Of a DNA stretch of 17,297 nt, positions 6,335 through 13,974 are shown one piece after another. The notes under the pieces are model-generated. The model did no database searches. It was given only the letters and a program-made list of their open reading frames with translations, and had not been told where the DNA came from. The stretch spans positions 1 through 17,297 of the forward strand of contig JAIOWV010000018.1 of assembly GCA_021741945.1 (NCBI GenBank). The letters run 5' to 3'. The DNA comes from Pontimonas sp. Its GTDB lineage: Bacteria > Actinomycetota > Actinomycetes > Actinomycetales > Microbacteriaceae. The position numbers and the translations under genes are program-made. Each line of letters starts with the position of its first letter. Position 1 is the stretch's first letter.

Positions 6335-7146
6335 ACGCGTCCCGGCCTGTGCTGTGGGGCGTGCTCAACGTCACCCCCGATTCCTTTAGTGATGGCGGTA
6401 AGTTCCTGTCCCAGGACCTAGCGGTCGCTCACGCAGCATCGCTCGTCGAGCAGGGCGCTGCGGTAATCGACGTGGGTGGTGAGTCCACAAAGCCTGGAGC
6501 ACAGCGCGTTGCCCCAGAGGTTGAACAAGAGCGGGTGATCCCCGTCATCCAGGCGCTCGCGAAGCTCGGGTATGTCCTCAGCATCGACACGATGAACGCT
6601 TCGACTGCGAGCGCGGCAATTGCTGCTGGCGCCACGATTGTCAACGACGTGTCGGGAGGACTTGCAGACCCCGACATGTTTGCCACAGTCGCGCCGTCGG
6701 GGGTCGATTACGTCATGATGCACTGGCGGGGCCACAGCGATGTGATGGATGACCTTGCTCGGTATCGGGACGTGGCGAGCGAGGTAAGGAGCGAGCTTCA
6801 GGAGCGGGTTGCCCTGGCGATGGAGGCGGGGATTAGTCCCAATCGCATCATCCTCGACCCGGGCGTGGGGTTTGCGAAGACACCAGCGCACAACTGGGCA
6901 CTCTTGTCTCGGATTGACGAAGTCATCTCGCTGGGACACCGCGTGCTCGTGGGCGCATCGCGTAAGCGTTTCTTGGGTGAGCTACTTCCTGAGGGCCATG
7001 CGATGACAGAGCGCGATGAACCTTCTGCCGTCCTGGGTGCTCTTCTTGCCGAGCGAGGAGTGTGGGGGCTCCGCGTTCACGATCCCCTGATTCATACTCG
7101 TGCGTTGGATGTCTGGCAGGCTTTATCCGAAGGGAGCGCTCAGTGA
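6331..7146 (+). CDS. folP: Dihydropteroate synthase
   Basis: FolP joins 6-hydroxymethyl-dihydropterin diphosphate to p-aminobenzoate and is the sulfonamide target. From GTG 6331 the protein has 271 aa, normal for the family. The N-terminal signature WGVLNVTPDSFSDGG is at 9-23, followed by IDVGGESTKPGA (46-57), SIDT (84-87), IVNDVSGG (103-110), MHWRG (130-134), a LDPGVGFAKT segment, and VGASRKRF near the C terminus; all are pterin or diphosphate contact regions. GTG 6331 is chosen because it sits in a GTGA overlap with the folE stop and has GGAGGAG about ten bases upstream; the open frame runs back to 6208 inside folE but without family similarity. folB follows with a four-base overlap. Confidence 0.96.
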   Translation: MNASRPVLWGVLNVTPDSFSDGGKFLSQDLAVAHAASLVEQGAAVIDVGGESTKPGAQRVAPEVEQERVIPVIQALAKLGYVLSIDTMNASTASAAIAAGATIVNDVSGGLADPDMFATVAPSGVDYVMMHWRGHSDVMDDLARYRDVASEVRSELQERVALAMEAGISPNRIILDPGVGFAKTPAHNWALLSRIDEVISLGHRVLVGASRKRFLGELLPEGHAMTERDEPSAVLGALLAERGVWGLRVHDPLIHTRALDVWQALSEGSAQ

Positions 7147-7517
7147 ATGACACCATTCACCTCAGTGGCATTGAGGTCTTTGCCCATCACGGGGTCTTTG
7201 ACCACGAGCGTTCGGACGGCCAGCTCTTCGTCGTCGATGTAGATGTAGAGGTCGATGCCAGCGCTGCGGCAAGGTCTGACGCGTTGGAGGACACTCTGGA
7301 TTACGGTGCTCTAGCGGCAGCTGTGAAGGAAGCCGTCGCGGGGGAGCCACTGAACCTTCTCGAAGCAGTTGCGATGCGCGTTCTTCGGGCCATTTTTCTT
7401 TTCGACCAAGCCCACGCTGCCCGCGTGACGATTCATAAGCCCTCAGCGCCCATGCCGGTCACGCTTGCTGGGGTTTCCGTGACGCTGTATCGAGAGAGAT
7501 CCGAGGTGATGTCATGA
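7143..7517 (+). CDS. folB: Dihydroneopterin aldolase
   Basis: FolB cleaves 7,8-dihydroneopterin to 6-hydroxymethyl-dihydropterin and glycolaldehyde. From GTG 7143 it has 124 aa, the usual size. Key residues of the family are in place: E22 in HHGVFDHER, Y54 in DYG, E74 in LLEAVA, and K99 in IHKPSAP. The GTG overlaps the folP stop as GTGA and has AAGGGAG just upstream. The open frame extends back to 7062, but that part is within folP and has no aldolase character. The gene lies between folP and folK, as in other actinobacteria. Confidence 0.95.
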   Translation: MNDTIHLSGIEVFAHHGVFDHERSDGQLFVVDVDVEVDASAAARSDALEDTLDYGALAAAVKEAVAGEPLNLLEAVAMRVLRAIFLFDQAHAARVTIHKPSAPMPVTLAGVSVTLYRERSEVMS

Positions 7518-8008
7518 CTGATGGCTGGACACCGTGCGTGGTCGCCCTGGGATCAAATCTTGGAGACAGGGAAGACTTAGCTCACAGCGCGCTCGCGGAT
7601 ATTCGGGCCACCGAAGGCTTCAGCGTTCGCGCCGCCTCGAGCTTGGTAGAAACCATCGCGCTTGGCGTAGACGGCGCGGACCCGGACGCCCCGCGCTATC
7701 TGAACCAGGTGATTCTGTTGGACTCAGCGTGGTCAGCCGAGCGGACCTTGGGGCTTTTGTTTGACATTGAGCAGGCCCACGGGCGTGTGCGCGGGGACGA
7801 GCGTTACGCCAATCGCACCCTCGATCTCGACCTCATCACCTATGGCGATCTAGTGAGTGAGAGTGAACACCTGAGCGTTCCGCACCCTCGGGCTCATGAA
7901 AGACGCTTTGTATTGGAGCCGTGGAACGAGGTAGACCCGGGGGCTGTGTTGCCAGGGCGTGGTCTGGTGGCCACTCTTCTTAGTGACCTAGCCTCGGACA
8001 CCCCGTGA
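7514..8008 (+). CDS. folK: 6-hydroxymethyl-7,8-dihydropterin pyrophosphokinase
   Basis: FolK transfers pyrophosphate from ATP to the hydroxymethylpterin made by FolB, giving the substrate of FolP. The protein has 164 aa. The N-terminal VALGSNLGDR (10-19), the YLNQV segment near 62-66, the signature NRTLDLDLITYG (100-111) with its two magnesium-binding Asp residues, and the C-terminal VPHPRAHERRFVLEP (122-136) are all typical. The ATG overlaps the folB stop (ATGA), with GAGGTGAT just upstream as ribosome site. Confidence 0.96.
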   Translation: MTDGWTPCVVALGSNLGDREDLAHSALADIRATEGFSVRAASSLVETIALGVDGADPDAPRYLNQVILLDSAWSAERTLGLLFDIEQAHGRVRGDERYANRTLDLDLITYGDLVSESEHLSVPHPRAHERRFVLEPWNEVDPGAVLPGRGLVATLLSDLASDTP

Positions 8009-8487
8009 CTCACACCAGGCCCGTGACGATGGTGATCGTGGCGATCATCGGTGGCGTGGGAGCCTGGGCGCTCGAGGGCGTGCTCAGCGCGCTCGGCGAG
8101 CCAGTGATTGTTCCTCCGTGGTCGTGGGGGGTGGGTCTCACACTTCTCGGGGCTCTGGTTCTCGCGATTGCGTGGCCGATTCGACAGCGCCTGTATTCAA
8201 CCTCCAAGCGGGATTTACTCGACCCCTTTTATGCAACGCGGGTTGTGCTGCTTGCCAAGTCGACCACTGTCGCTGGGTCACTCTTCTTGGGCGCAGCGGC
8301 TGGTGTGGGGGTGTTCTTTCTCACGAGGCCTGTGGTGGCAGAGGACACCGTGTGGTCGAGCGCATCGGCACTGCTGGGGGCCATACTGTTGATGGGTAGT
8401 GGATTGGTGGCTGAGCGGTGGTGCACACTGCCGCCTGATTCGACCGGGGAATCGGTGCTGGAAGCACCCGGAGGGGAAATCGCATGA
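8005..8487 (+). CDS. DUF3180 membrane protein
   Basis: A 160 aa integral membrane protein of unknown function. Hydrophobic segments lie at about 7-29, 40-58, 80-107 and 120-136, so four transmembrane helices are likely. The segment DPFYATRVVLLAKS (73-86) between helices 2 and 3 is the recognisable DUF3180 block. This family follows folK in most actinobacteria (for example Rv3605c in M. tuberculosis), and the GTGA overlap with the folK stop here implies coupled translation. No enzymatic motif is visible. A role in pterin or folate transport would be speculation. Confidence 0.85.
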   Translation: MTHTRPVTMVIVAIIGGVGAWALEGVLSALGEPVIVPPWSWGVGLTLLGALVLAIAWPIRQRLYSTSKRDLLDPFYATRVVLLAKSTTVAGSLFLGAAAGVGVFFLTRPVVAEDTVWSSASALLGAILLMGSGLVAERWCTLPPDSTGESVLEAPGGEIA

Positions 8488-8969
8488 CGTCTGGCGCGAC
8501 CATCGATTGGAAGCCGGTGAGCCGACGCTTTGTTCTCGTGGCTGTTATCGAAGCTTTGGGCATTCTGGCCGGCCCACTGTTTGTGGCGACCTTGCCTCTG
8601 TGGGTTGACGATCCGGATGTGGAGAGATTTTCGTGGTACCCCTTGGCACTTGTTGGCGTGGTCGCACTGGTCACGCTCGCCTTGGTCCCCCGCAGAGTGA
8701 GGGCAATTGGCTATTGCCTGCGCAACGATGATGTTCTTCTCAGGCGGGGGATCCTTTTTCGCAGGCAAGTGGCTGCGCCCTACGGTCGTCTGCAGCTGGT
8801 TGACATATCGCGAGGTCCACTGACGAGGCTCCTTGGCCTTTCGGAACTGCGGGTGGTCACGGCAGCAGCCTCCAGTGGGGTGACCATTCCAGGGTTGCCG
8901 ATTGCCGAAGCCGAGGAGCTCCGTGATCACTTGATTGCTGTGGCGGAATCCCGGCGGGCGGGTCTTTAG
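8484..8969 (+). CDS. Small bPH_2 (DUF304) membrane protein, YdbS-like
   Basis: This 161 aa protein has two transmembrane segments (about 15-40 and 51-69) followed by a bacterial pleckstrin-homology-like domain (bPH_2) of about 80 residues. The block LLRRGILFRRQVAAPYGRLQ is at 85-104 and LLGLSELRV at 116-124; both are characteristic of the YdbS/YdbT family. It overlaps the DUF3180 stop (ATGA) and is directly followed by a larger three-copy paralogue, the same small-then-large pairing as ydbS-ydbT of Bacillus. There, the pair is SigW-dependent and linked to resistance against antimicrobials from other bacilli. The molecular function is not known to me. Confidence 0.82.
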   Translation: MTSGATIDWKPVSRRFVLVAVIEALGILAGPLFVATLPLWVDDPDVERFSWYPLALVGVVALVTLALVPRRVRAIGYCLRNDDVLLRRGILFRRQVAAPYGRLQLVDISRGPLTRLLGLSELRVVTAAASSGVTIPGLPIAEAEELRDHLIAVAESRRAGL

Positions 8970-10471
8970 TGGTGGCCACCCCCACGTTGCACCGCGCCTC
9001 GGAGTTGCACGACGGGCGGTGGTACCGCCTGCACCCGTTAACGCCTGTGCTGCAGGGGGGCATCGCCATCGCTGGCATCGTAGGTTTTCTCCTTGCGGCG
9101 AGCTTGGAAGCGCTGGTCTTTCGGTTTCTTCTTGACGTAGCCAAGGTGGACCCCGACGAGATTGCTGAGGGTGATTCGCTGGCTCGCCTGGTTGAGTGGG
9201 CCGTCTCCTTCTGGGGTGTGGTGGCAACTGTGGCAGTCCTGGGAATTGTCGTGATTTGGTTGCAGTGGCGTCTCCACGTAGTCCGCATGAGTGACGACGC
9301 GATCGAGCTGAAAAAGGGCGTTCTCTTTCGCACGTCACGGCGCGTGAGGCTCGATCGGGTGAATGCGGTTGGTGTTCGCCGGCCCCTCATTCCCCGAATG
9401 TTGGGACTCGCCAAACTCGATGTCCAAGCAGCCGGCAATGACGCGAGCCTTGTCCTTGCTTATCTCCCCAAGGCCATCGCTGAAGAGGTCCGTCGGGAGA
9501 TTCTGGAGCCCTCGTCCGCAGACCCGATCGATGCAGGTGAGACCGACCTCACGGTAACCCGCGAGGTCGAGGTGCCCTTGTTTCGTTACCTTGCCTCGCT
9601 CGTAGTCAGTGTGGAGATGATGGTCTTCATCGGCGCGATTGTGATTGCTGCGGTCGTCTCGATTAGATCGGGGGAAGCGCTCACCTGGTTGAGCGTGGTT
9701 CTGGTCCTGTTTGTTTCCGTCGCCTATCTGGCAGACAGATTCTTTCGAGTGGGCAGCTTCGTAGTTGACACCGTGGAGGATGACATCCGGGTTTCGCTGG
9801 GGCTACTCGCGACAAGCGTGGAGACGATCCCGCCGCTTCGAATCCACGCGCTTCAGCTCAGTCAGCCGTGGCCCTGGAGGGCTCTTGGCTGGTGGCGCCT
9901 CGAGGCCAATCTCGCGTCTACCCCAGGCACGCAGGTCTCCAAAGCGCCCTCCCACACCGTCCTGCTGCCGGTGGCCACGTTGTCGGAGGCCCTGCGCGTG
10001 GTCGCGAAATGTATCCCTCACCTCGCGGGCGAGGAGGCCCGGGAGGTCGTCGTGGCTAGCCTCCAGAACACGCACACGCAGTGGATTTCTGCCAACCCAA
10101 GCCTGTCGGTCTCGATCGGTTCCCCCCAACGGGCCCGATACCGAATTCCACTGAGCTATCGGGTTAACGGCGGGGCTTTGCTCTCCGACCTGCTTCTTTT
10201 GCGAACGGGCAACTGGGTTCGAAAGCTCTCGATCATTCCACTCGCTAGGGTTCAGAGCTCAAGTGTTTCTGTGGGTCCGTGGCATCAGGCTCTTGGCCTT
10301 GGAGTCTTTGCGTTGCAGGGCGTGGAAGGACCCGTCGCCACCCGACTTCCTGCCCTCGATAGGGTTGCTCTCGAGCACTGGTGGCTCGAGGTCCAGAGGG
10401 GCATCATCAAGGCAATTGCCAAGCCCCAGTCGGCAAAAAAGCGTCGAGCGGTGAAGCGAGGAGCGTCGTGA
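8969..10471 (+). CDS. Large bPH_2 (DUF304) membrane protein with three PH-like repeats, YdbT-like
   Basis: The protein has 500 aa. Four transmembrane segments are visible in two pairs (about 27-54 and 77-98; about 207-231 and 237-254). Three bPH_2-like repeats follow the pattern 'strand-LxxGLxxxxxxxxPLxRLQ-xxLGL': about 100-180 (KKGVLFRTSRRVRLDRVNAV), 260-335 (SLGLLATSVETIPPLRIHAL) and 405-475 (TGNWVRKLSIIPLARVQS). The C terminus is strongly basic (AKKRRAVKR). This matches YdbT. The GTG start shares one base with the upstream stop; the very next codon, also GTG, is an alternative. It probably forms a membrane complex with the small bPH_2 protein encoded just before it. Function is unknown; envelope-stress resistance is inferred only from Bacillus. 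Confidence 0.82.
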   Translation: MVATPTLHRASELHDGRWYRLHPLTPVLQGGIAIAGIVGFLLAASLEALVFRFLLDVAKVDPDEIAEGDSLARLVEWAVSFWGVVATVAVLGIVVIWLQWRLHVVRMSDDAIELKKGVLFRTSRRVRLDRVNAVGVRRPLIPRMLGLAKLDVQAAGNDASLVLAYLPKAIAEEVRREILEPSSADPIDAGETDLTVTREVEVPLFRYLASLVVSVEMMVFIGAIVIAAVVSIRSGEALTWLSVVLVLFVSVAYLADRFFRVGSFVVDTVEDDIRVSLGLLATSVETIPPLRIHALQLSQPWPWRALGWWRLEANLASTPGTQVSKAPSHTVLLPVATLSEALRVVAKCIPHLAGEEAREVVVASLQNTHTQWISANPSLSVSIGSPQRARYRIPLSYRVNGGALLSDLLLLRTGNWVRKLSIIPLARVQSSSVSVGPWHQALGLGVFALQGVEGPVATRLPALDRVALEHWWLEVQRGIIKAIAKPQSAKKRRAVKRGAS

Positions 10472-11178
10472 TGGATCCCACCCGCTTAGGTGTTGGCATT
10501 ATCGGTGCCGGCCGGGTGGGCCCCGTTCTTGCCGCGGCACTGGCAGGTGCCGGGCATCACTTGGTCGGCATGAGCAAACCTTCTGATGGCGAGCTCGAGC
10601 GAGTGACGAGTGTCGTTCCAGGAGTCACATTTCTAGATGTCCCCGACATCATCGAGCGCAGTGAACTGGTGGTTCTCGCTCTTCCCGATGGCGACCTGGA
10701 GGGGTTCGTCTCCGGATTGGCTGAATCTGGCGGGTGGCAGTCGGGCCAGATTGTTGCCCACACCTCCATCCGCCACGACCTTGGCGTTCTAGGGCCAGCA
10801 CGCGATCTGGGCGCAATTCCGATCACGCTTCATCCTTTGATGGAGTTCACCGGAACCAGCGTTGATCTGGTGCGGATGAGGGAAGCCTGGTGTGTGGTGA
10901 GCGCGCCTTCGGTCGCGACGCCAATTGCTGAGGCGTTGGCTGTGGAAATGGGCATGGAGCCCCTGGTTATTGCGGAGTCGCTGCGGGAGCACGTGGCTAG
11001 CGCCATCGCTTTGGCCACCAGCTTCTCTGCGACAACGATTTATGAGGCGGCGTCTCAACTGCGCAGCGCCGGTATTCCCAACCCTGGTGTGGTGCTCTCG
11101 ACCCTGGTCCGCTCCAGTGTGGAAAACGCTTTGCGAGAAGTCGCTGGCAATACCGAGGATGTGGGGGCGCAAGGGTGA
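10471..11178 (+). CDS. Rossmann-fold/DUF2520 protein, candidate ketopantoate reductase
   Basis: The protein has 235 aa from ATG 10471 (GAGGAG seven bases upstream; GTG 10468 is also possible). The N terminus LGVGIIGAGRVGPVLAAAL has the dinucleotide-binding GxGxxG at 12-17. LVVLALPDGDL and ITLHPLMEFTG segments follow, and the C-terminal half is the DUF2520 helical domain, as in 6-phosphogluconate-dehydrogenase-like enzymes. It overlaps the panC start by four bases, as its homologue does in many actinobacteria (Rv3603c). Proteins of this build include, as far as I recall, the alternative ketopantoate reductase PanG, which would supply PanC with pantoate. That function is inference here; I am confident only of the fold and family. 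Confidence 0.85.
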   Translation: MDPTRLGVGIIGAGRVGPVLAAALAGAGHHLVGMSKPSDGELERVTSVVPGVTFLDVPDIIERSELVVLALPDGDLEGFVSGLAESGGWQSGQIVAHTSIRHDLGVLGPARDLGAIPITLHPLMEFTGTSVDLVRMREAWCVVSAPSVATPIAEALAVEMGMEPLVIAESLREHVASAIALATSFSATTIYEAASQLRSAGIPNPGVVLSTLVRSSVENALREVAGNTEDVGAQG

Positions 11179-12026
11179 GCGGTCTCACGATCGTCACGTC
11201 GTCGGCCCAGATGAGCGACATCGTCGCACGTTGGAAGTCCCAGGGCGAGAGCGTCGCTTTCGTTCCCACCATGGGCTCCCTGCATGAGGGACATGGCGCC
11301 CTCATTCAGAGGGCTACTGAACTGGCAGATCGCGTCGTGGTGAGTATCTTCGTGAACCCCTTGCAGTTTGGCAAGGGCGAGGATTTCGACTCATACCCCA
11401 GGGACCGGGAGGCTGATGAGGCGTTTGTCCGCAACAGCGCTGTCGACGTGCTCTTTATGCCAAGCGTCGATGAGGTTTACCCGAGTGGCCAGGAAACCAC
11501 CGTGTCGGCAGGGCCTGTGGGGGAGCGCTTCGAGGGGGCATCACGACCCGGGCATTTCGATGGCGTCTTGACCGTGGTGAAGCGACTCTTTGCCATTGTC
11601 AGTCCTGACTTCGCCTTGTTTGGGCGCAAGGACGCCCAACAACTCTTCCTTGTCGAGTCGATGGTGCGCAGCGAAGGTTCACCCATCACCATTGTCCCCA
11701 TCGACACGGTCCGCGCACCGGATGGACTAGCGCTCTCGAGTAGAAACACAAACCTGAGCGCCGACGAGCGAGCCCGGGCTCGGGTGATCCCTGAGGCTCT
11801 CAACGAAGCGGAGGCCACACCGACGCTTAGTGCAGCATTGGCCGCTGTGCGGCAGCGGCTACATGCAACGCCTGGCGTCGTCATCGACTACGTGGCAGGT
11901 GTCGATCCTGATACATATCGGGAGCTCGATGAGGGCTCGCTCGCGTCTGAGGCAACGTTGATTCTCGCGGTCCGCGTTGGGAACACCCGATTAATAGACA
12001 ATCGGCGCCTGCACTTTCCTCAGTAG
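11175..12026 (+). CDS. panC: Pantoate--beta-alanine ligase (pantothenate synthetase)
   Basis: PanC condenses pantoate and beta-alanine with ATP to pantothenate, the CoA precursor. The protein has 283 aa. The nucleotidyltransferase HIGH-type motif is LHEGH (36-40) within VPTMGSLHEGH, NPLQF at 61-65 contacts pantoate, FGRKDAQQ is at 149-156, and the KMSKS-like LSSRN is at 187-191. GTG 11175 is in a GTGA overlap with the DUF2520 stop. panD and panB, which would supply beta-alanine and ketopantoate, are not in this window; panD commonly follows panC in other actinobacteria. Confidence 0.96.
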   Translation: MSGLTIVTSSAQMSDIVARWKSQGESVAFVPTMGSLHEGHGALIQRATELADRVVVSIFVNPLQFGKGEDFDSYPRDREADEAFVRNSAVDVLFMPSVDEVYPSGQETTVSAGPVGERFEGASRPGHFDGVLTVVKRLFAIVSPDFALFGRKDAQQLFLVESMVRSEGSPITIVPIDTVRAPDGLALSSRNTNLSADERARARVIPEALNEAEATPTLSAALAAVRQRLHATPGVVIDYVAGVDPDTYRELDEGSLASEATLILAVRVGNTRLIDNRRLHFPQ

Positions 12027-12029
12027 GCT
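12024..12029 (+). promoter_or_regulatory. Weak candidate -10 element of lysS
   Basis: TAGGCT overlaps the panC stop codon and lies 38 bases before the lysS ATG. No -35 element is evident and the ribosome site of lysS is weak (GGAACGAAG, some ten bases upstream), so lysS may instead be read through from panC. Confidence 0.25.
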
Positions 12030-12067
12030 AGCCACGACGACCTGCCGATCGGAACGAAGACGACTTT

Positions 12068-13564
12068 ATGAGCGACCACGACGAGACCACCGAGTCTCCC
12101 GAGGACATTGCCGAACAGCATGCTGTTCGGCTCGCTAAGCGTGAGCGGATGCTCTCGGAGGGCATTGAGCCCTATCCGGTGGGTGTCGCCATCACCACGA
12201 CCATTTCCGAGGTTCGCTCCTCATTCCCCGAGCTGGCGCCAGAGGAATCCACCGGGGTGCGAGTAGGCGTCGCGGGACGCGTCGTGCACATGCGAGTCAC
12301 AGGCAAGCTGGCGTTTTTGTCGCTTCAAGAAGGCTCCGGTGAGCGCTTGCAGGCCATGGTGTCCTTTGGTGACATCGGCGAAGAGTCGTTTGAGCGTTTG
12401 AAAGACCTTGTTGATCTTGGCGACCACGTCTTTGTCGAGGGGGAAGTAATCGCCTCGAAACGCGGGGAGCTCTCCGTGATGGTCACTGCGTGGGAAATCG
12501 CTGCGAAGGCATTGATGCCACTGCCAAACCTGCACAGCGAGCTCAACGAAGAAACCCGCGTTCGCCAGCGCTATCTGGACCTGATTGTTCGAGAGCAAGC
12601 TCGGGTGACGGTCCGCCAGAGGGCGCTCATCAACCAGTCGTTGCGCTCCACCTTTGCCTCCCACGGGTATCTCGAGGTGGAAACGCCGATGCTGCAGACA
12701 CTCCACGGAGGTGCAACAGCAAGGCCATTCAAGACCCAGTCGAACGCGTTCAGTACTGAACTGTTCTTGCGGATTGCGCCCGAACTCTTCTTGAAGCGCG
12801 CTGTCGTGGGCGGGATCGAGAGAGTCTTTGAAATCAACAGGAACTTCCGCAACGAGGGCGCTGACTCTACCCACAGCCCGGAGTTCGCGATGCTCGAGGC
12901 GTACCAAGCGTATGGCGACTACAACCAGATGGCAGATCTGACCCAGGAGCTGGTGCAAAACGCGGCGGTCGCAATTTCTGGCAGCCACACCGTCACCTGG
13001 GCCGATGGGACCCAGTATGACCTCGGTGGAACATGGGATCGGATCTCGGTCTATGACAGCCTGAGTGAAGCTAGCGGAACGAAGATTACTCCCCAGACCG
13101 ATCTCGAGACGCTGATGGTTATGGCGAGCAAGCTCGAGATTGAGGTGGCGCAGCCCACTCACGGCAAGCTGGTGGAAGAACTCTGGGAGCACTTCGTCAT
13201 TGGTTCCCTGAAGGCCCCCACCTTTGTGATGGATTACCCCGTTGACACCTCACCGCTGGTTCGGGAGCACAGGAGTATCCCTGGCGTTGTGGAGAAGTGG
13301 GACCTCTATGTTCGAGGCTTCGAGCTTGCCACTGGATACTCGGAACTGGTGGATCCCGTAGTGCAGCGAGAGCGTTTCGTTGCGCAGGCAGCTCTTGGCG
13401 CCAAGGGTGACGACGAGGCCATGCGAGTGGATGAGGATTTCCTTCGCGCCCTTGAGCACGGCATGCCACCGACTGGTGGCATGGGAATGGGCATCGACCG
13501 TTTGCTGATGGCAGTCACCGGTTTGGGTATTCGCGAGACGGTGTTGTTCCCGCTGGTCAAATAG
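12068..13564 (+). CDS. lysS: Lysine--tRNA ligase (class II)
   Basis: LysS charges tRNA-Lys. The protein has 498 aa. An OB-fold anticodon-binding domain spans about 65-145. The class II catalytic core follows, with motif 1 around 185-207, motif 2 FEINRNFRNEGADSTHSPEF at 254-273 (actinobacterial form), and motif 3 GGMGMGIDRLLM at 470-481. The ARPF block at 218-221 is followed by KTQSNAFSTELF, where relatives usually read THSNALD or THSNAFD, a mild divergence. The gene sits downstream of panC and upstream of clpC, as in most actinobacteria. The stop is two bases from the end of a convergent small ORF. Confidence 0.97.
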   Translation: MSDHDETTESPEDIAEQHAVRLAKRERMLSEGIEPYPVGVAITTTISEVRSSFPELAPEESTGVRVGVAGRVVHMRVTGKLAFLSLQEGSGERLQAMVSFGDIGEESFERLKDLVDLGDHVFVEGEVIASKRGELSVMVTAWEIAAKALMPLPNLHSELNEETRVRQRYLDLIVREQARVTVRQRALINQSLRSTFASHGYLEVETPMLQTLHGGATARPFKTQSNAFSTELFLRIAPELFLKRAVVGGIERVFEINRNFRNEGADSTHSPEFAMLEAYQAYGDYNQMADLTQELVQNAAVAISGSHTVTWADGTQYDLGGTWDRISVYDSLSEASGTKITPQTDLETLMVMASKLEIEVAQPTHGKLVEELWEHFVIGSLKAPTFVMDYPVDTSPLVREHRSIPGVVEKWDLYVRGFELATGYSELVDPVVQRERFVAQAALGAKGDDEAMRVDEDFLRALEHGMPPTGGMGMGIDRLLMAVTGLGIRETVLFPLVK

Positions 13565-13566
13565 AC

Positions 13567-13743
13567 CTAGTCGTCGACGGGGAGTCCCCGCTTCAGGCGT
13601 TCTTCGCGCTCAATGGCGGCGTAGGAATCGCGTTCGTTGCGGTCTGCGCGAAGAATCGAGCGCATCACAAACCAGAAAAGAATGCCCATAAGAATCGTGG
13701 GGGTTACCGAGAACAGCGCGTTTGCCCAAAAGTTCTCAATCAT
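13567..13743 (-). CDS. 58 aa single-pass membrane protein of unknown function
   Basis: The minus strand encodes 58 residues from ATG 13743 with a good ribosome site (GGAGGTCAG, seven bases upstream). Residues about 9-28 are hydrophobic (ALFSVTPTILMGILFWFVM), followed by a charged tail rich in Arg, Glu and Asp (LRADRNERDSYAAIEREERL) ending in PVDD. The composition, ribosome site and fit between lysS and clpC support a real gene, and I believe similar short ORFs occur beside lysS in Microbacteriaceae. It converges on lysS with a two-base gap and follows a 35 aa membrane ORF by 13 bases, probably as one transcript. Function is unknown. Confidence 0.75.
   Translation of the reverse strand: MIENFWANALFSVTPTILMGILFWFVMRSILRADRNERDSYAAIEREERLKRGLPVDD
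13578..13590. other. Short GC-rich hairpin in the lysS 3' region
   Basis: CGGGG-AGT-CCCCG forms a 5 bp stem 14 bases after the lysS stop, inside the last codons of the opposing 58 aa ORF. There is no T run on either side, so it is at best a weak transcription stop for lysS. Confidence 0.2.
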
Positions 13744-13756
13744 GACTGACCTCCAC

Positions 13757-13864
13757 CTAGTTCCACAGGCTCAGAGCGCCATAGATGGCGACCCCAAGAA
13801 CGATAACCAACAGTCCCAGACGAGCGGGGGGTAGTGCCGACTTCTTGGGCTGTTGTTTTTCCAT
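13757..13864 (-). CDS. 35 aa predicted membrane microprotein
   Basis: The minus strand encodes 35 residues from ATG 13864: a lysine-rich start (MEKQQPKKS), then PPARLG and a hydrophobic helix at about 16-32 (LGLLVIVLGVAIYGALSLW), ending in Asn. A -10-like TACACT lies nine bases upstream of the ATG, so the transcript would have a very short leader; only AGG just before the ATG resembles a ribosome site. The next ORF on this strand starts 13 bases after its stop. The positive-inside N terminus plus one helix is typical of genuine small membrane proteins, but nothing identifies its function. Confidence 0.55.
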   Translation of the reverse strand: MEKQQPKKSALPPARLGLLVIVLGVAIYGALSLWN

Positions 13865-13933
13865 CCTGAGGGAAGTGTAGGACCAGAAACCGGGTATCTG
13901 CCGAAGAAGCGGAGGGGACGATTCGAGCCCTCA

Positions 13934-13947
13934 CGCTGGGGGCGAAC
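13934..13947 (+). promoter_or_regulatory. ClgR operator upstream of clpC
   Basis: CGC-TGGGG-GCGAAC matches exactly the CGC-N5-GCGAAC form (reverse complement of GTTCGC-N5-GCG) reported for ClgR, the actinobacterial activator of clp genes. It lies 83 bases upstream of the clpC ATG and just upstream of where a -35 element would be, the position expected for an activator. No clgR gene is in this window. Confidence 0.75.
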
Positions 13948-13974
13948 ACAGCCCCACGGGCAGTGGCGACCCTT

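Noticed and set aside
8229..9338. 369-codon antisense frame across DUF3180 and the PH-domain genes
   Set aside because: The low-complexity Arg/Ser/Pro/His-rich translation and lack of a ribosome site mark it as a shadow of the three coupled plus-strand genes.
12221..13192. 323-codon antisense frame within lysS
   Set aside because: It has no recognisable domain and lies wholly inside a complete lysS.
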